Shown piece after piece: positions 5,811 to 7,274 of a DNA stretch of 7,274 nt. This DNA comes from Gp6-AA40 sp046765795. Lineage in GTDB: Bacteria; Acidobacteriota; Vicinamibacteria; Vicinamibacterales; UBA2999. The notes beneath the pieces were generated by a model, which saw only the letters and a list, made by a program, of their open reading frames with translations, was not told the origin of the DNA and did no database searches. Position numbers and translations under genes: made by a program. Each line of letters opens with the position of its first letter. The stretch's first letter is position 1. The stretch covers positions 1 through 7,274 of the forward strand of contig JBKPRH010000018.1 in the NCBI GenBank assembly GCA_046765795.1, written 5' to 3'.

Positions 5811-7274
5811 ATGTCAGGCATCGGAAAGAATCTCGACAACGTTATCAGCACTGGGGTCGCCGGTCTGGATGATGTCCTGGTTGGCGGCTTCCGGCGGAAT
5901 CGGGCATATCTGATTGAAGGCGTGCCCGGTTCGGGCAAGACCACGCTTGCCCTGCAGTTCATGCGGGCCAGCGTCGAACGGGGCGAGCCCGTTCTCTATG
6001 TCACTCTCTCGGAAACGAACGAGGAGTTACGTGCCGCCGCCGAATCACATGGTTGGTCGCTCGACGGCATCACACTGCGCGAGATCATCCCTTCTGAAGG
6101 GGCACTCGATCCTGGCGAGGCCTCGACGATGTTTCACCTGTCGGAGGTCGAGCTCGCAGCAACCACGCAACAACTGCTCTCCGACGTCGAAGATCTGCGG
6201 CCGACCTGCGTCGTGATCGACTCCTTGTCCGAGCTGCGGCTGCTCGCGGGCACCGCGCTGCGTTACCGGCGGCAGATCCTGGCGCTGAAGCAGTACTTCA
6301 ACAGGCGCGGCTGTACGGTCATGCTGCTGGACGATCTTACGGCGACCGATCAGGACACGCATATTCAGAGCGTCGCGCACTGCGTAATCCTGCTCGAACA
6401 GATGAATCCCGAATACGGGGCCGATCGTCGTCGTCTCCGCGTGCGCAAGTACCGAGGCGTCGCATTTCGTGGCGGCTATCACGACTACGCGATTCGACAC
6501 GGGGGCCTCGAGGTCTATCCACGGCTCGTCGCCGCCGAGTACCGCGCCAATTCCGAGCGCCTGAAGATGGCGAGCGGTATCACCGAGATCGATTCGCTGC
6601 TCGGCGGCGGTATCGAGCAAGGGACCAGCACGTTGATTGTCGGCGCCGCTGGTACTGGCAAATCGACGCTTGCGGCCCAGTTTGCCTCGGCGGCCGCTGC
6701 GCGCGGGGAGCGAGCGGCGCTCTACGTGTTCGACGAGAGTCCCGTGACCTTGACGACGAGGTCAAAGGAACTGAGCATCGATCTCCTGCCGGCGATGGAC
6801 AAAGGGCTGGTCACCGTTCGTCAGGTCGATCCGGCCGAGCTCTCGCCTGGGGAGCTCATTCATGCGATTCGACTCGCCGTCGAACGCGATCAGGTCAGGC
6901 TCGTCGTGATCGACAGCTTGAACGGCTATCTCAACGCGATGCCTGAGGAGCGGTTCCTCTCGATTCAGCTCCACGAGCTCCTCTCGTATCTCGGTCAGCG
7001 GAACGTGGCGACGATTCTCGTGTCGGCCCACTCCGGACTGATCGGTTCAACGATGACTGCGCCAGTCGATGCGAGCTACCTCGCCGATGCTGTGGTGCTG
7101 CTGCGCTACTTCGAGTCGCGCGGTGAAATCCGGCAGGCGCTCTCAGTCATGAAGAAGCGTGGCAGCAAACACGAGCGCACGATCCGTGAGTTTGGTTTCG
7201 ACAACGGCCGCATCTACGTCGGCTCTGCGCTGCGTGAATTCCGAGGCGTCCTGACCGGCGTACCTGTCTATGAG
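5811..7274 (+). CDS. KaiC-like tandem RecA-fold ATPase (3' end cut by window)
   Basis: 488 codons without a stop, so the gene continues past the edge. It has two KaiC/RadA-type ATPase domains. Domain 1 (about 10-240): Walker A GVPGSGKTT (37-45), SETNEE (67-72) at the catalytic-glutamate site, Walker B CVVIDS (133-138). Domain 2 (about 253-485): Walker A GAAGTGKST (278-286), FDES (307-310), Walker B LVVIDS (364-369). The C-terminal RGEIRQALSVMKKRGSKHE (437-455) and LREFRGVLTGVPVYE end are typical of the family, so probably few residues are missing unless another domain follows. By recalled alignment to cyanobacterial KaiC, the phosphosite pair Ser431-Thr432 corresponds to S422-Y423. KaiA and KaiB are not in view. 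In non-cyanobacteria such proteins are often linked to two-component signalling rather than clocks; the actual role here is unknown. A clock function should not be assumed. Confidence 0.92.
   Translation, partial: MSGIGKNLDNVISTGVAGLDDVLVGGFRRNRAYLIEGVPGSGKTTLALQFMRASVERGEPVLYVTLSETNEELRAAAESHGWSLDGITLREIIPSEGALDPGEASTMFHLSEVELAATTQQLLSDVEDLRPTCVVIDSLSELRLLAGTALRYRRQILALKQYFNRRGCTVMLLDDLTATDQDTHIQSVAHCVILLEQMNPEYGADRRRLRVRKYRGVAFRGGYHDYAIRHGGLEVYPRLVAAEYRANSERLKMASGITEIDSLLGGGIEQGTSTLIVGAAGTGKSTLAAQFASAAAARGERAALYVFDESPVTLTTRSKELSIDLLPAMDKGLVTVRQVDPAELSPGELIHAIRLAVERDQVRLVVIDSLNGYLNAMPEERFLSIQLHELLSYLGQRNVATILVSAHSGLIGSTMTAPVDASYLADAVVLLRYFESRGEIRQALSVMKKRGSKHERTIREFGFDNGRIYVGSALREFRGVLTGVPVYE

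Noticed and set aside
4817..5872. 351-codon plus-strand open frame opposite the polymerase gene
   Set aside because: It is antisense to a clearly conserved polymerase, and its translation shows no recognisable domain. Long antisense frames are expected in GC-rich coding DNA.
5687..5962. N-terminal extension of the polymerase frame up to 5962
   Set aside because: It would overlap the KaiC-like gene on the opposite strand, which has a strong ribosome site at 5797-5803, and the added residues do not resemble the polymerase family start.
5811..7274. Circadian clock kaiC proper
   Set aside because: No kaiA or kaiB in view and the phosphosite pair is not conserved; KaiC-like ATPases are widespread outside clock systems.

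Overview
The window looks like chromosomal DNA from a GC-rich free-living bacterium. Acidobacteriota, class Vicinamibacteria or a relative, is the best guess. The guess rests on the secreted DUF4159, cysteine-free CMD and PAL-like propeller proteins, on two short palindromic intergenic repeats of a kind I recall from such genomes, and on the KaiC-like tandem ATPase. It is an inference from memory; no rRNA or marker gene is present.

Minus-strand block (about 1-3229): four co-directional genes, read right to left. They are a secreted six-bladed propeller resembling peptidyl-alpha-hydroxyglycine alpha-amidating lyase (3229-2210), a secreted carboxymuconolactone-decarboxylase-family protein (2133-1453), a secreted DUF4159 protein (1450-647) and an RppH-type Nudix hydrolase (594-124). 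A fifth minus-strand reading frame, possibly a membrane protein, runs off the left edge. The first three gene products all begin with signal peptides, and the second and third genes are 2 nt apart, so they are probably one transcription unit. The 76-nt gap between the first two genes is filled by a degenerate heptanucleotide tandem repeat.

DNA-repair pair (3325-5686): a LigC-type ATP-dependent DNA ligase on plus converges on a stand-alone LigD-type primase-polymerase on minus. Their 3' ends overlap by 44 bp. No Ku and no nuclease domain is seen. This composition recalls the mycobacterial LigC/Prim-PolC excision-repair pair as well as split end-joining systems. The 95-nt gap between the ligase and the propeller gene carries a double-hairpin repeat and a separate 7-bp inverted repeat that may be an operator.

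Right end (5811-7274): a KaiC-like protein with two RecA-type ATPase domains is transcribed divergently from the polymerase and is cut by the window edge close to its expected C-terminus. No intergenic stretch exceeds 125 nt. I found no tRNA, rRNA, insertion sequence or CRISPR.
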